Shown piece after piece: positions 55,322 to 63,623 of a stretch of DNA of 64,000 nucleotides. Source of the DNA: Blastopirellula marina DSM 3645 (GTDB lineage: Bacteria; Planctomycetota; Planctomycetia; Pirellulales; Pirellulaceae); the NCBI RefSeq assembly GCF_000153105.1, contig NZ_CH672376.1, positions 2,963,901 through 3,027,900 on the forward strand. The letters run 5' to 3'. The notes below the pieces were generated by a model. The model was not told the DNA's origin and did not search any database. It saw only the letters and a list, made by a program, of their open reading frames with translations. The position numbers and the translations under genes are program-made. How positions within the stretch are numbered: position 1 is the stretch's first letter; every line of letters begins with the position of its first letter.

Positions 55322-56008
55322 TTACGACAACTCGAACGTACAACAACTCTCGCCGTTCAGGCGACATTTACCAAGCCGCACATCGCTACCCAGCATCTCG
55401 CTAAACATGATCTTCTCCATTGCACAAATAGATTGATCCAACTCGGCAAGTCCCGGGTAAGGGCAGGCCATCACGTTCAGCACGGGGAGTTCTCCCTCTT
55501 GCTGTTCGATCTGTATGGGGATGCGACGCTCGCCAAAGATCTCGGCGATCTTTCGCAGCTTCTCGTCTAGTTCGATCCCTTCCAACTCTTCCGCATACTG
55601 GGCGACCAAGCGCTCCGAAATCCGCTGCAGCAAACCGCGACGGACGGCAGGATCCTTGATCGATCGGACCTCTTGCCACAGAGCGACCGCCAGATCGGCA
55701 AAGTTGCCCCCACCTTTCCGCTTTCCCTTTTCGGACAAGCGATAATGATGGATCGGGCGACCGCGACCAGACTTTTCCGCAAATCTCTCGACGTAACCCT
55801 GTGCCATCAATCGGTTTAACCGTTGACGCACCGCCGTTGCAGTTACTTCCAGCTCGCCGGCGAGTACTGCAATCGTCATATGCGGAACATTTCGCAACAG
55901 ATCAAGCAACACAATGTCCGACGGCACCACTTCCTGCGTCCAATAAGGATCGCTAGCGGGCTGTTTGACCTGTTCGGCGCTGCTCGAGATGTACTCTTGT
56001 TCCGCCAT
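55322..56008 (-). CDS. SufR-like winged-helix regulator with C-terminal Cys cluster
   Basis: ATG 56008 is chosen for its AGAGGA site and the promoter just upstream; a longer frame to 56149 has no support. The 228-residue protein has an N-terminal winged helix (ELEVTATAVRQRLNRLMAQG, SGRGRPIHHYRLSEKG). The C-terminus has Cys182, Cys195, Cys215, Cys222 and Cys223 (CPYPGL, CRLNGESCC). This is the plan of SufR, an Fe-S sensor that represses suf operons when clusters are abundant. It is the first gene of the SUF operon. SufR is the likely role, but no experiment is implied. Confidence 0.88.
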   Translation of the reverse strand: MAEQEYISSSAEQVKQPASDPYWTQEVVPSDIVLLDLLRNVPHMTIAVLAGELEVTATAVRQRLNRLMAQGYVERFAEKSGRGRPIHHYRLSEKGKRKGGGNFADLAVALWQEVRSIKDPAVRRGLLQRISERLVAQYAEELEGIELDEKLRKIAEIFGERRIPIQIEQQEGELPVLNVMACPYPGLAELDQSICAMEKIMFSEMLGSDVRLGKCRLNGESCCTFELS

Positions 56009-56030
56009 AGGTTTAAGTCCTCTGTAGGTA

Positions 56031-56058
56031 ATCTTATTGGTTATCGCATTTTTGACAA
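56031..56058 (-). promoter_or_regulatory. Promoter of the SUF operon
   Basis: On the minus strand TTGTCA (56058-56053) and TAAGAT (56036-56031) are spaced 16 bases apart. The start of transcription would fall near 56024, giving a leader of about 16 bases before ATG 56008. A SufR-like protein would be expected to bind here, but no clean operator palindrome was recognised. Confidence 0.6.
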
Positions 56059-56217
56059 CCATATGTTTGAAAATTCGCGGCCAGCCCCAACCGGCGACGT
56101 AAACGCTTGACAGGAAACCAGTTAAAATGGTAGAACCACGACGCCCCAACCCTCATGCTCTGGCTATTCCCATCCCTAACGGCCTTTTCGCCGCCAATCA
56201 CGAAGGACTCTTCGGGC

Positions 56218-58410
56218 ATGTTTCGCGCGCCTCTCTCCCTGTGCGTAATTGCTTGCGCTGCAATCACTTTCGCGCCGCTCGCTAGCAAGGCTCAAGACGA
56301 GCCAAAAACACCGCCTGCCGAGCAGCCGGTCACCAACGTTGCCCCTGTGCTGACGATGGAAACGGTCGACGAAGAGCAAACGACGGCCGAAAAGATCAAT
56401 GGAAAGGTCAACTCGATCTTTGAGCCCGGGGTCGAACTAGCTGCGATGGTGCTGATGCGGCCCGTCTATCGGAGCAACCAAAAATATGTGCAGCTGGACC
56501 ATGTCGTCCATTACACGCGCCCCATTGATGACGGCGAATCGGCTTTTACGATCTTCACGCCGGACTTCGCCGAAAAACCGGCCAACTTTCCGGAAACGCT
56601 GACGCTTAAGGAAGCCGACACTTGGCAAGCGCGCGGCAAACTCCTCAGCGGCAACTCAAAACAGCCGTTCAGTCCGGGCAAACTGAGCGGGAAAAGCGTC
56701 GAAGTGGTCGCGATCCGCGTCGATACGAAAACCAAGTACGTTCAGCAGACCGAAGCCGACGGCACAATCGTCTACAAACTTGCCGGCGACATACGCGGAC
56801 TGCTTAGCAAAGATGAAGCGGATTGGAAAACTCCCGCGCAGGTCGCCGAGATGGCCGATCGTCACCTGTTGAAATTGAATGCCGATGCAGGGAAAGACGC
56901 CAAAGATTCTTACATCTTGACCGAACCGATCGGCAAAGCTCCGTTGGTCGTGGTTTGGCTGGCCGGCGGCGCGTTGTTCTTCACCCTCTTTTTTGGCTTC
57001 GTCAATTTCTGGGGTTTCCGCCATGCGATCGAAGTGGTCGGCGGCGCCTATGACGATCCAGACGAGCCTGGCGAAGTGACTCACTTTCAGGCGCTCGCTT
57101 CGGCGCTGTCGGCGACCGTCGGTCTCGGCAACATCGCCGGCGTCACGATCGCGATGACCACCGGCGGCCCCGGCGCCTTTTTCTGGATGATGATCTGCGG
57201 CTTTATGGGAATGGCCAGCAAATTTGGCGAGTGCACGCTGGGGCAAATGTATCGCGAAGTAAAACCGGACGGCACGATCCTGGGCGGTCCCATGCAGTAC
57301 TTGCTACGCGGCTTTGAAGAGATCGGCCTGAAGCCGGTCGGCGTCGTTTTCTCGGTTGTCTTCGCCGTGCTTTGCATTATGGCCAGCTTTGGCGGCGGCA
57401 ATATGTTCCAGTCGAATCAATCGGCCAATGCGGCGGTCCAATTGATCCAAGGGGCCAAACAGGATCAGATCTCCGAACTCGGTTTGCAGATCAAAGCGGC
57501 CGAAGCGGCGGAAGAATGGGAGACGCTGGGTGAGTTGCAACAACAAAAGACGGTGCTGCAAACCGAAGTCACCCAGTTTGCACAAACCTTCAAGATGGCG
57601 TTTGGCGTCGTCTTCGCGATTTTGGTCGCTTTGGTGATCATCGGCGGCATCAAACGCATCGCGGCGGTCTCTAGCAAGATCGTGCCGGTCATGTGCATTT
57701 CGTACGTGCTGATGTGCATCTACGTCATCCTGGTTCATATCACCGAAGTGCCGGCCCTCTTTCAAAGCGTCTTCGCCGAAGCGTTCACCCCCAAGGCCGC
57801 CCTCGGCGGCATCATCGGCGTCGCAATTATCGGCATCCAGCGAGCCGCGTTCAGCAACGAGGCCGGCGTCGGCAGCGCGGCGATCGCACATAGCGCCGCC
57901 AAAACCGATCAGCCGGTTCGCGAAGGTCTGGTCGCGCTGCTCGGCCCGTTCATCGATACGATCGTCGTCTGCTCGATGACCGCGATGGTGATCTTGATTA
58001 CCAACGCGTGGAACAACAAAGAATGGATCGTCGACCAAGGTCTCGAAGGCGCAGCGCTCACATCCCAGGCATTTGAAAAAGAAGTCGGCTGGTTCTCCTA
58101 CGTCCTTTCGATCGCGATTCTGCTCTTCGCCTACTCGACGATCATTTCGTGGAGTTACTACGGCGAACGTTGCTGGGAACGGCTGTTTGGCGCCGAGAGC
58201 ACGATGGTCTACAAGGTCATCTACGTCGGGTTCGTCTTTATCGGCGCCGTCGCCAACTTGGGCGCCGTTATCGATTTCTCCGACATGATGCTGTTGTCGA
58301 TGGCCTTCCCCAATATTGTGGGGGTCGTACTGCTGGCTCCGAAGGTGAAACGGGCTCTCCACGAATATTGGCAAAAATATAAGAGTGGAGAGTTCAAGAA
58401 ATACAAATAG
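56218..58410 (+). CDS. AGCS-family amino acid:cation symporter with secreted N-terminal module
   Basis: ATG 56218 is preferred since it yields a signal peptide (LSLCVIACAAITFAPLASKA); ATG 56155 is an alternative. The 730-residue protein then has about 210 extracytoplasmic residues before the first transporter helix near 240. The core is AGCS: ALSATVGLGNIAGVTIAMTT, GGPGAFFWMM, QRAAFSNEAGVGSAAIAHSA. A further insertion of about 50 charged coiled-coil residues (near 409-457, QISELGLQIKAAEAAEEWE) splits the core. AGCS proteins take up alanine, glycine or glutamine with Na+. The ordinary form has about 450-550 residues without these modules. Confidence 0.88.
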   Translation: MFRAPLSLCVIACAAITFAPLASKAQDEPKTPPAEQPVTNVAPVLTMETVDEEQTTAEKINGKVNSIFEPGVELAAMVLMRPVYRSNQKYVQLDHVVHYTRPIDDGESAFTIFTPDFAEKPANFPETLTLKEADTWQARGKLLSGNSKQPFSPGKLSGKSVEVVAIRVDTKTKYVQQTEADGTIVYKLAGDIRGLLSKDEADWKTPAQVAEMADRHLLKLNADAGKDAKDSYILTEPIGKAPLVVVWLAGGALFFTLFFGFVNFWGFRHAIEVVGGAYDDPDEPGEVTHFQALASALSATVGLGNIAGVTIAMTTGGPGAFFWMMICGFMGMASKFGECTLGQMYREVKPDGTILGGPMQYLLRGFEEIGLKPVGVVFSVVFAVLCIMASFGGGNMFQSNQSANAAVQLIQGAKQDQISELGLQIKAAEAAEEWETLGELQQQKTVLQTEVTQFAQTFKMAFGVVFAILVALVIIGGIKRIAAVSSKIVPVMCISYVLMCIYVILVHITEVPALFQSVFAEAFTPKAALGGIIGVAIIGIQRAAFSNEAGVGSAAIAHSAAKTDQPVREGLVALLGPFIDTIVVCSMTAMVILITNAWNNKEWIVDQGLEGAALTSQAFEKEVGWFSYVLSIAILLFAYSTIISWSYYGERCWERLFGAESTMVYKVIYVGFVFIGAVANLGAVIDFSDMMLLSMAFPNIVGVVLLAPKVKRALHEYWQKYKSGEFKKYK

Positions 58411-58461
58411 CGAACGAACACCCTCTTAGAACAAGAATCTTTTTGTCCTGAGGGATCGAAA

Positions 58462-58989
58462 ATGTGCTGCCGTAACTCCAAGCCAGAGAAATCTTTACGT
58501 ACTCCTATCAACTCGATGGGAGTCTGTGGATTTTTCGTTTCGCTATTTGGATTGGTCTTCACCCTGGGGGCGATCAGCCCCGTCGGCTTGCTGATCAGCT
58601 TGATGGCGCTATTTCACCCGCGCCGCGGATTCGCGGTCGCCGGCGTGTTGTTCGGCCTGATGGGAACGGCGCTGATCGCCGCGATCGTCGGCACAGCGAC
58701 GGTAGCGGCCGACGCCTATCATCACTACGCGCACGAAATGCCGCAGATCGAACAGACCTTGGCGCATCTCGATGAAGCGATCGTCGTGATCGAAACCGAT
58801 CGCCAGGCGAAAGGGGAGCTTCCCGAGGGTGTCGACGGCAACAAACTGGTCCTGCCGATCACCGACGCGTGGGAACAATCGCTCCGCTACGAACCAGAAG
58901 ACTCCGGCCAATACGCCGTCCGCAGCGCCGGCCCCGACCAAAAGTTCGACACGCCGGACGATCTGCGCATGGTTCCGACGCGGTACTAG
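58462..58989 (+). CDS. Small membrane protein with soluble C-terminal domain
   Basis: The 175-residue protein has two to three membrane helices (VCGFFVSLFGLVFTLGAIS and VAGVLFGLMGTALIAAIVGT, a DUF4190-like pattern). An extracytoplasmic tail follows (LPITDAWEQSLRYEPEDSGQ, AVRSAGPDQKFDTPDDLRM) resembling the end of type II secretion pseudopilins. GAGGGA lies seven bases before the ATG. It is separated by 51 bases from the transporter stop. The role is unknown. Confidence 0.75.
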   Translation: MCCRNSKPEKSLRTPINSMGVCGFFVSLFGLVFTLGAISPVGLLISLMALFHPRRGFAVAGVLFGLMGTALIAAIVGTATVAADAYHHYAHEMPQIEQTLAHLDEAIVVIETDRQAKGELPEGVDGNKLVLPITDAWEQSLRYEPEDSGQYAVRSAGPDQKFDTPDDLRMVPTRY

Positions 58990-59018
58990 GCGATAGATCT
59001 AGTCAGCTCGTTCCCACC

Positions 59019-59150
59019 GTAGCCCGAGGCGCGAGCCGAGGGAATGCGGATGGCGAAACGAAACGAGCACGAACCACTTCGCCGACCGATCGAATTGCCT
59101 TCGTGTTTAACACGTCAAACCGAATTCCCTCGATTCGCGCCTCGGGCTAC
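59019..59150. repeat. REP-like inverted pair (REPIN-type)
   Basis: A 31-base element at 59019-59049 (begins GTAGCCCGAGGCGCGA, ends GGGAATGCGG) faces an inverted copy at 59120-59150 that differs at three positions. About 70 unrelated bases lie between. Transcribed, it could fold into one long hairpin. It sits between two convergent genes. Confidence 0.9.
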
Positions 59151-59172
59151 GATTGAGACTCTTCAGCTTCTC

Positions 59173-60591
59173 TCAAACTTCAATCTGTCGCCAAGCGCCG
59201 TGCCAATATCGGGCGGCGACCAGCATGCTACGCAGGGTGACGTCGAACACCATCACCCACCAGGCTCCGAGGATGCCGTAGCCAAAGCCCGGCACGCTGC
59301 CGATCAGCGGCAGCGGGATTTCGTCGAGTGCGAAGAGATAGACGCCGGGGATCCGGATCAACAGCAGTCCGATCAGCGTGATGATAAATGGGAACTTGGT
59401 ATCTCCCGCGCCGCGCAGTGCGCCGCTCAGGATCGACAGGGCCGCCATAAACGGAGTCGAAAACGCGACCACTTTCAACAGCCGTACGGTCATCTCGGCC
59501 GTGCCGGCGTTCTCGCTGCCGGGCTCTACTTCGCCCAGATATAGCCAAGTCAGACTCGCTCCGCCGAAGTAGAGAAACACGCCGTAGGCGGTTACCAGCG
59601 AAGCGCCGGCCGCTAGTGAGAGCAGCGTCGCTCGCATGGCTCGCGCGGGATCTTTGGCTCCGAGAAACTGCCCGGTCAACGTCGACGCGGCGACCGCAAA
59701 CGCCCCAGCGCCCAGATAGCTGGGCCCTTCACAGCGAACGCCCAAACCATGCGCTGCGGCGGCCAATGTCCCGAGACTGTTGATCACTCCCAAGTACCAG
59801 AGGTGACAACCGAGCGTCAGCGCGTCATTGGCGCCGCTCGGCAAACCGATCCGGATCAAACGCCAGATCATGGTGCGATTGGGACGCAGCCATTGCAGAC
59901 GCAGCTGCATTCCGGCGCGTCCCCCCAGCATCAGCAACAAGACCAAGCACCCGCCGACGATGTGTGCGACGGCCGTCCCGACCGCGATGCCGGTCCAACC
60001 GAGATTGGGCGCCGGCCCCAGTCCAAACGCGAGCGTCGTACTGACCGCGACGTTGATCAAGTTGACGATCGTCATCACGCCGAGTCCGCTGACGGTGTCT
60101 CCCGCGCCATGCAAGCAAGCGGTCCCAATCGCGATCACCATCAAAAAGGGGAGCGACGGAGCGATGATCCGCAAGTAGCTTGTCGCCAACTGGGCGGCGT
60201 CGGCTTCTAACTGCATCATCGCGACAAACGCATCGGCGCCAAAATAGAGCGCGATCGTCCCGATGACCGCAGCGCAAGCGCCGGCGACCAACGCCTGATT
60301 TGCGGCGATCGCGGCGTCCTCGGTCTCCCCAGCGCCGATCAAGCGAGCGACGACCGCCGTAGCGCCGACGCCGACCGATGCGAAGATCGTAAAGGTCATC
60401 CACATCGCGTAGGCCATCAGCCCAACGGCGGCCAGCGCCGGCGTTTTCAGCTCATCGGGCAGCGCATGACCGGCCAGATAGGTGTCGACCATGCCGACCA
60501 GAAACTCAAGCGACTGCTCGGCCAAGACCGGCAGCGCAAGTTGCAACATCGGCCGAAACTCGCCGGTCGCGCGAACGAGATGCGTGGACAA
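59173..60591 (-). CDS. MATE-family efflux transporter (second)
   Basis: The 472-residue protein has twelve helices in two halves with MATE marks: ALPVLAEQSLEFLVGMVDTY, GVGATAVVARLIGAGETEDA, GTACLHGAGDTVSGLGVMTI and SILSGALRGAGDTKFPF. It differs clearly from the MATE protein at 36057, so the two are not a recent duplication. It lies 57 bases downstream of speA on the same strand and may be co-transcribed; export of polyamine-like cations is conceivable but not shown. Confidence 0.92.
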   Translation of the reverse strand: MSTHLVRATGEFRPMLQLALPVLAEQSLEFLVGMVDTYLAGHALPDELKTPALAAVGLMAYAMWMTFTIFASVGVGATAVVARLIGAGETEDAAIAANQALVAGACAAVIGTIALYFGADAFVAMMQLEADAAQLATSYLRIIAPSLPFLMVIAIGTACLHGAGDTVSGLGVMTIVNLINVAVSTTLAFGLGPAPNLGWTGIAVGTAVAHIVGGCLVLLLMLGGRAGMQLRLQWLRPNRTMIWRLIRIGLPSGANDALTLGCHLWYLGVINSLGTLAAAAHGLGVRCEGPSYLGAGAFAVAASTLTGQFLGAKDPARAMRATLLSLAAGASLVTAYGVFLYFGGASLTWLYLGEVEPGSENAGTAEMTVRLLKVVAFSTPFMAALSILSGALRGAGDTKFPFIITLIGLLLIRIPGVYLFALDEIPLPLIGSVPGFGYGILGAWWVMVFDVTLRSMLVAARYWHGAWRQIEV

Positions 60592-60648
60592 TTCCGCTTT
60601 CCCTCACTGGGGTCAAGCGCCGCCTGCCGGCGACGCTCGCTCGCTGCA

Positions 60649-62562
60649 TTACGGCGATTTTTCGAGATAGGTGTACCCGCGTAGACCCTGCTCGTAGTAT
60701 TGCATGATCGCGCCGGCTTCTTTGTGATCCAATACGCCGGATCGCGTCACTTCTTCGACCGATTGCTGCATCTTGTCGATCAGTTCTCGATCGGTGAACT
60801 GCACGTACCGCAGCACTTCGGTGACGGTATCCCCTTTGATGATGTGCGAAAAATGGGGCTGTCCCGTTTCGCCCAATTCGACATGCACGGTGTTCGTGTC
60901 GCCGAAGAGGTTGTGCAGATCTCCCAGGATCTCTTGATAGGCGCCCACCAAAAAAGCGCCCAGGATATATTGTCCGCCGTTCAGCTTGTGCAGCGGCAGC
61001 GACCGTTTTACATTCCGCAGATCGATAAACGAATCGATCTTGCCATCCGAATCGCAGGTAATATCGCCGATCACGGCGCTGCGCTGCGGCTCTTCGTCCA
61101 AGCGATGAATCGGCATGACCGGAAACAGTTGGCCAATCGCCCAACTATCAGGCATCGATTGGAACAACGAAAAGTTGCCGAAGTAGGTGTCGCAGAGCAA
61201 GCGATCCAACCCTTGCAACTCTTCCGGCACGTTCGCCATGCTCTTGGTCAACGTCCGAATTTTTGCGCACAGACTCCAATAGACCGTCTCGGCGATGCTC
61301 CGCTGCTCTAACGTCAAGTTGCCGTTGCTAAACATGTTCAACGACACGTCGAGCGCCATTTGCGCGTCGTGGAAACTTTCGAGCACCGTTCGCTGCGTGA
61401 CGCTTTGATACGCTTCATACAATTCGCGAAGCGGCGAAGGAGCGTCATCCGGCACCGGTTCGATCTCGTCGCCGGTCGTCTGTTCGGCGACGCCCAGCAC
61501 TTCAAAGATCAGCATGCTGTGAAACGCCACGATCGCGCGGCCGCTTTCCGACAACAGATGCGGATGCGCCACGCCGGCGGCGTCGCAGATCCCCTGGACG
61601 TGCGAAACGACGTCGCGCGCATACTCTTCGATCGTGTAGTTCATGCTCGACTCGAAGTCGGTCTGCGAGCCGTCATAGTCGACTCCCAAACCGCCGCCGA
61701 CATCGAGATAGCAAAGCCCGGCGCCGCGGCGAACCAAGTCGACATAAATGCGGGCCGATTCGACCAGCGCCGACTTCACATGGCGAATGTTGCTTACCTG
61801 GCTCCCCTGATGGTAGTGGAGCAGTTTAAAGCAATCTTCCATGCCGCGCGACTTCAGCTCTTCTAGCCCTTTTAGAACCTCGGTCACGGTCAGGCCAAAC
61901 TTGCTGCGATAACCGCCGGAAGCGGACCATTTGCCGGCGCCGCGCGAAGCGAGCTTCACCCGCATCCCGATCTGCGGGCGAACGCCGATCTTGGCCGAGT
62001 ATTCGAGAATCAGCTCTAATTCGCTATATTTCTCGACGACCGGAATGATGTTTCGCCCCAGCTTGAGCGCGTGCATCGCGATTTCGATGTACTCAGCGTC
62101 TTTGAAACCGTTGCAGATGATCGGCGTATCGTTGTCGGTCAGCGCGATGACCGCCAACAACTCGGGCTTGCTGCCGGCTTCCAGCCCAAATCCGTGTTGG
62201 CGTCCGTATTGCAGGACTTCTTCCACAACTTGGCGCTGCTGATTGACTTTGATCGGGTAGACGCAGGCATATTTGTTTTGGTAGCCGTACTCGCGGATCG
62301 CCACGTCAAAGACGTCGCGGATCTCTTGCAGGCGCGTTTCCAAAATGCCGCTAAAGCGGATCAAGATCGGCAGATCGAGACCGCGCTGCTCTAAGCGGTT
62401 GACGATCGATTCTAATTCGACCGAGACTTCGGGATCACGATTGGGATGGACGGCCAGCTTGCCGTTTTCTTTGACCGAGAAAAACCCCTTCCCCCAGCGC
62501 GCCACTTCGTAGAGTTCGCGGGAGTCGGAAACTGTCCATCGATTGCCTGCCTCTGTAAGCAT
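60649..62562 (-). CDS. speA: Biosynthetic arginine decarboxylase (SpeA)
   Basis: The 637-residue protein is full length for SpeA. It has the PLP lysine Lys105 in YACVYPIKVNQQRQVVEEVL, then KLLHYHQGSQVSNIRHVKSA, GAGLCYLDVGGGLGVDYDGS and the SEQSGRA-type segment LLSESGRAIVAFH. It makes agmatine from arginine, the first step to putrescine and spermidine. No agmatine-processing gene lies nearby. ATG 62562 is the only good start. Confidence 0.97.
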   Translation of the reverse strand: MLTEAGNRWTVSDSRELYEVARWGKGFFSVKENGKLAVHPNRDPEVSVELESIVNRLEQRGLDLPILIRFSGILETRLQEIRDVFDVAIREYGYQNKYACVYPIKVNQQRQVVEEVLQYGRQHGFGLEAGSKPELLAVIALTDNDTPIICNGFKDAEYIEIAMHALKLGRNIIPVVEKYSELELILEYSAKIGVRPQIGMRVKLASRGAGKWSASGGYRSKFGLTVTEVLKGLEELKSRGMEDCFKLLHYHQGSQVSNIRHVKSALVESARIYVDLVRRGAGLCYLDVGGGLGVDYDGSQTDFESSMNYTIEEYARDVVSHVQGICDAAGVAHPHLLSESGRAIVAFHSMLIFEVLGVAEQTTGDEIEPVPDDAPSPLRELYEAYQSVTQRTVLESFHDAQMALDVSLNMFSNGNLTLEQRSIAETVYWSLCAKIRTLTKSMANVPEELQGLDRLLCDTYFGNFSLFQSMPDSWAIGQLFPVMPIHRLDEEPQRSAVIGDITCDSDGKIDSFIDLRNVKRSLPLHKLNGGQYILGAFLVGAYQEILGDLHNLFGDTNTVHVELGETGQPHFSHIIKGDTVTEVLRYVQFTDRELIDKMQQSVEEVTRSGVLDHKEAGAIMQYYEQGLRGYTYLEKSP

Positions 62563-62681
62563 CGCTAACCTTAGATTGGAATGTCAAAGGCGAATCGCCT
62601 GGAATCAGGCGGTACGGATGTGAAAACGCCAGGGACATATTCTACGGCATGGGACGCCTGTTGCGAAAGGAAGCATCCCCG

Positions 62682-63563
62682 ATGAAACCAGAGTTGACTT
62701 GGTTGGCCAGTAGTTCGGCTAGTTTTATGCACGTTGCCGAACTCTTGCGGCGGGGCGATACAATCGACGATTCCGGTCTGGCCGCGGTCATTCAGCAGCC
62801 GCTCGACCTGCTGTGCGCAGAGTTGGACACGTCAGGAATTAATATTCGCCAGTTTTGGCGTCACGTCGTTCCGCTGGCGGCCGGAATCGAAAGCGAACAA
62901 GAACTGGTCGATGTAATTTTTCGCAAAATCGGAGGCGGCGGCCCCGGCGCCAGCGCTCGAATCGCCGGACGAATCCGTGATCTCAAGCTCGCGATGCGAA
63001 ACGCCAAGCCCCATCTGACCGACGAGTTGGCGCAGCGCGGAGGTCCGCTACGCGAACATTGGGAAGCGCGCGGCCCGGGACTATTGCGGCAATTCGCCGA
63101 TCTGACCAGCGACGATCTGGTGGTGGAGACGGCGCAAGTGATTCTCGTTCAGCCATGCCGGGGGGGAGGACTGCGCGCCCATCTGCCGTACAACAGCGTT
63201 CGAATGGAAGCGGTGCTCTACGACCCAGAGCCCAAATTGCCCGAAGTCGTGCGTCTGGCTTGGGGCATTTCGCAATTGAATTTAGATCTGCCGGTTTATA
63301 GCGAAGTGATCTCGCCTGATCGGCTCCCGACGATCGCAGGACTTGCAGCGCTGCCGGCGATCCTGACCGCAGGCGAGCATGTCGAACTGACGAAATTCAA
63401 CCCGGATACGCTCATCCTGGCATGTGAGCTTTGGCGTTTTCCGCAAGGACCGCAAATCGACTTACCATCCACGGCGATGCGATGGTGGGAGACCTATCAG
63501 CAAAGTCGCGCCCCTTGGGCCGTCGCTTTACAAGCGCTCGACCGGATGGTCCCCGAGTTCTAA
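62682..63563 (+). CDS. Hypothetical planctomycete protein
   Basis: ATG 62682 is chosen for AAAGGAAG about nine bases upstream; an earlier ATG at 62649 has none. The 293-residue protein is soluble and alpha/beta, with no recognised family (segments FRKIGGGGPGASARIAGRIR, WGISQLNLDLPVYSEVI and TKFNPDTLILACELWRFP). It is transcribed divergently from speA, with the two formal starts 87 bases apart. Function is unknown. Confidence 0.75.
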   Translation: MKPELTWLASSSASFMHVAELLRRGDTIDDSGLAAVIQQPLDLLCAELDTSGINIRQFWRHVVPLAAGIESEQELVDVIFRKIGGGGPGASARIAGRIRDLKLAMRNAKPHLTDELAQRGGPLREHWEARGPGLLRQFADLTSDDLVVETAQVILVQPCRGGGLRAHLPYNSVRMEAVLYDPEPKLPEVVRLAWGISQLNLDLPVYSEVISPDRLPTIAGLAALPAILTAGEHVELTKFNPDTLILACELWRFPQGPQIDLPSTAMRWWETYQQSRAPWAVALQALDRMVPEF

Positions 63564-63598
63564 AGTAGCCGACCGCAGCCCCACGAACTTTTTTCTTC

Positions 63599-63623
63599 GT
63601 AGCCCCCAGCGCGAGTATTGATG
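63599..63623. repeat. Diverged REP-like element
   Basis: GTAGCCCCCAGCGCGAGTAT followed by TGATG, ending directly at the stop codon of the minus-strand AlkP-like gene. It shares most bases with the element at 50081. Confidence 0.45.

Noticed and set aside
57304..58374. Minus-strand open frame inside the AGCS transporter gene
   Set aside because: Asp/Arg-rich composition without motifs; it lies wholly inside a gene with clear transporter signatures.
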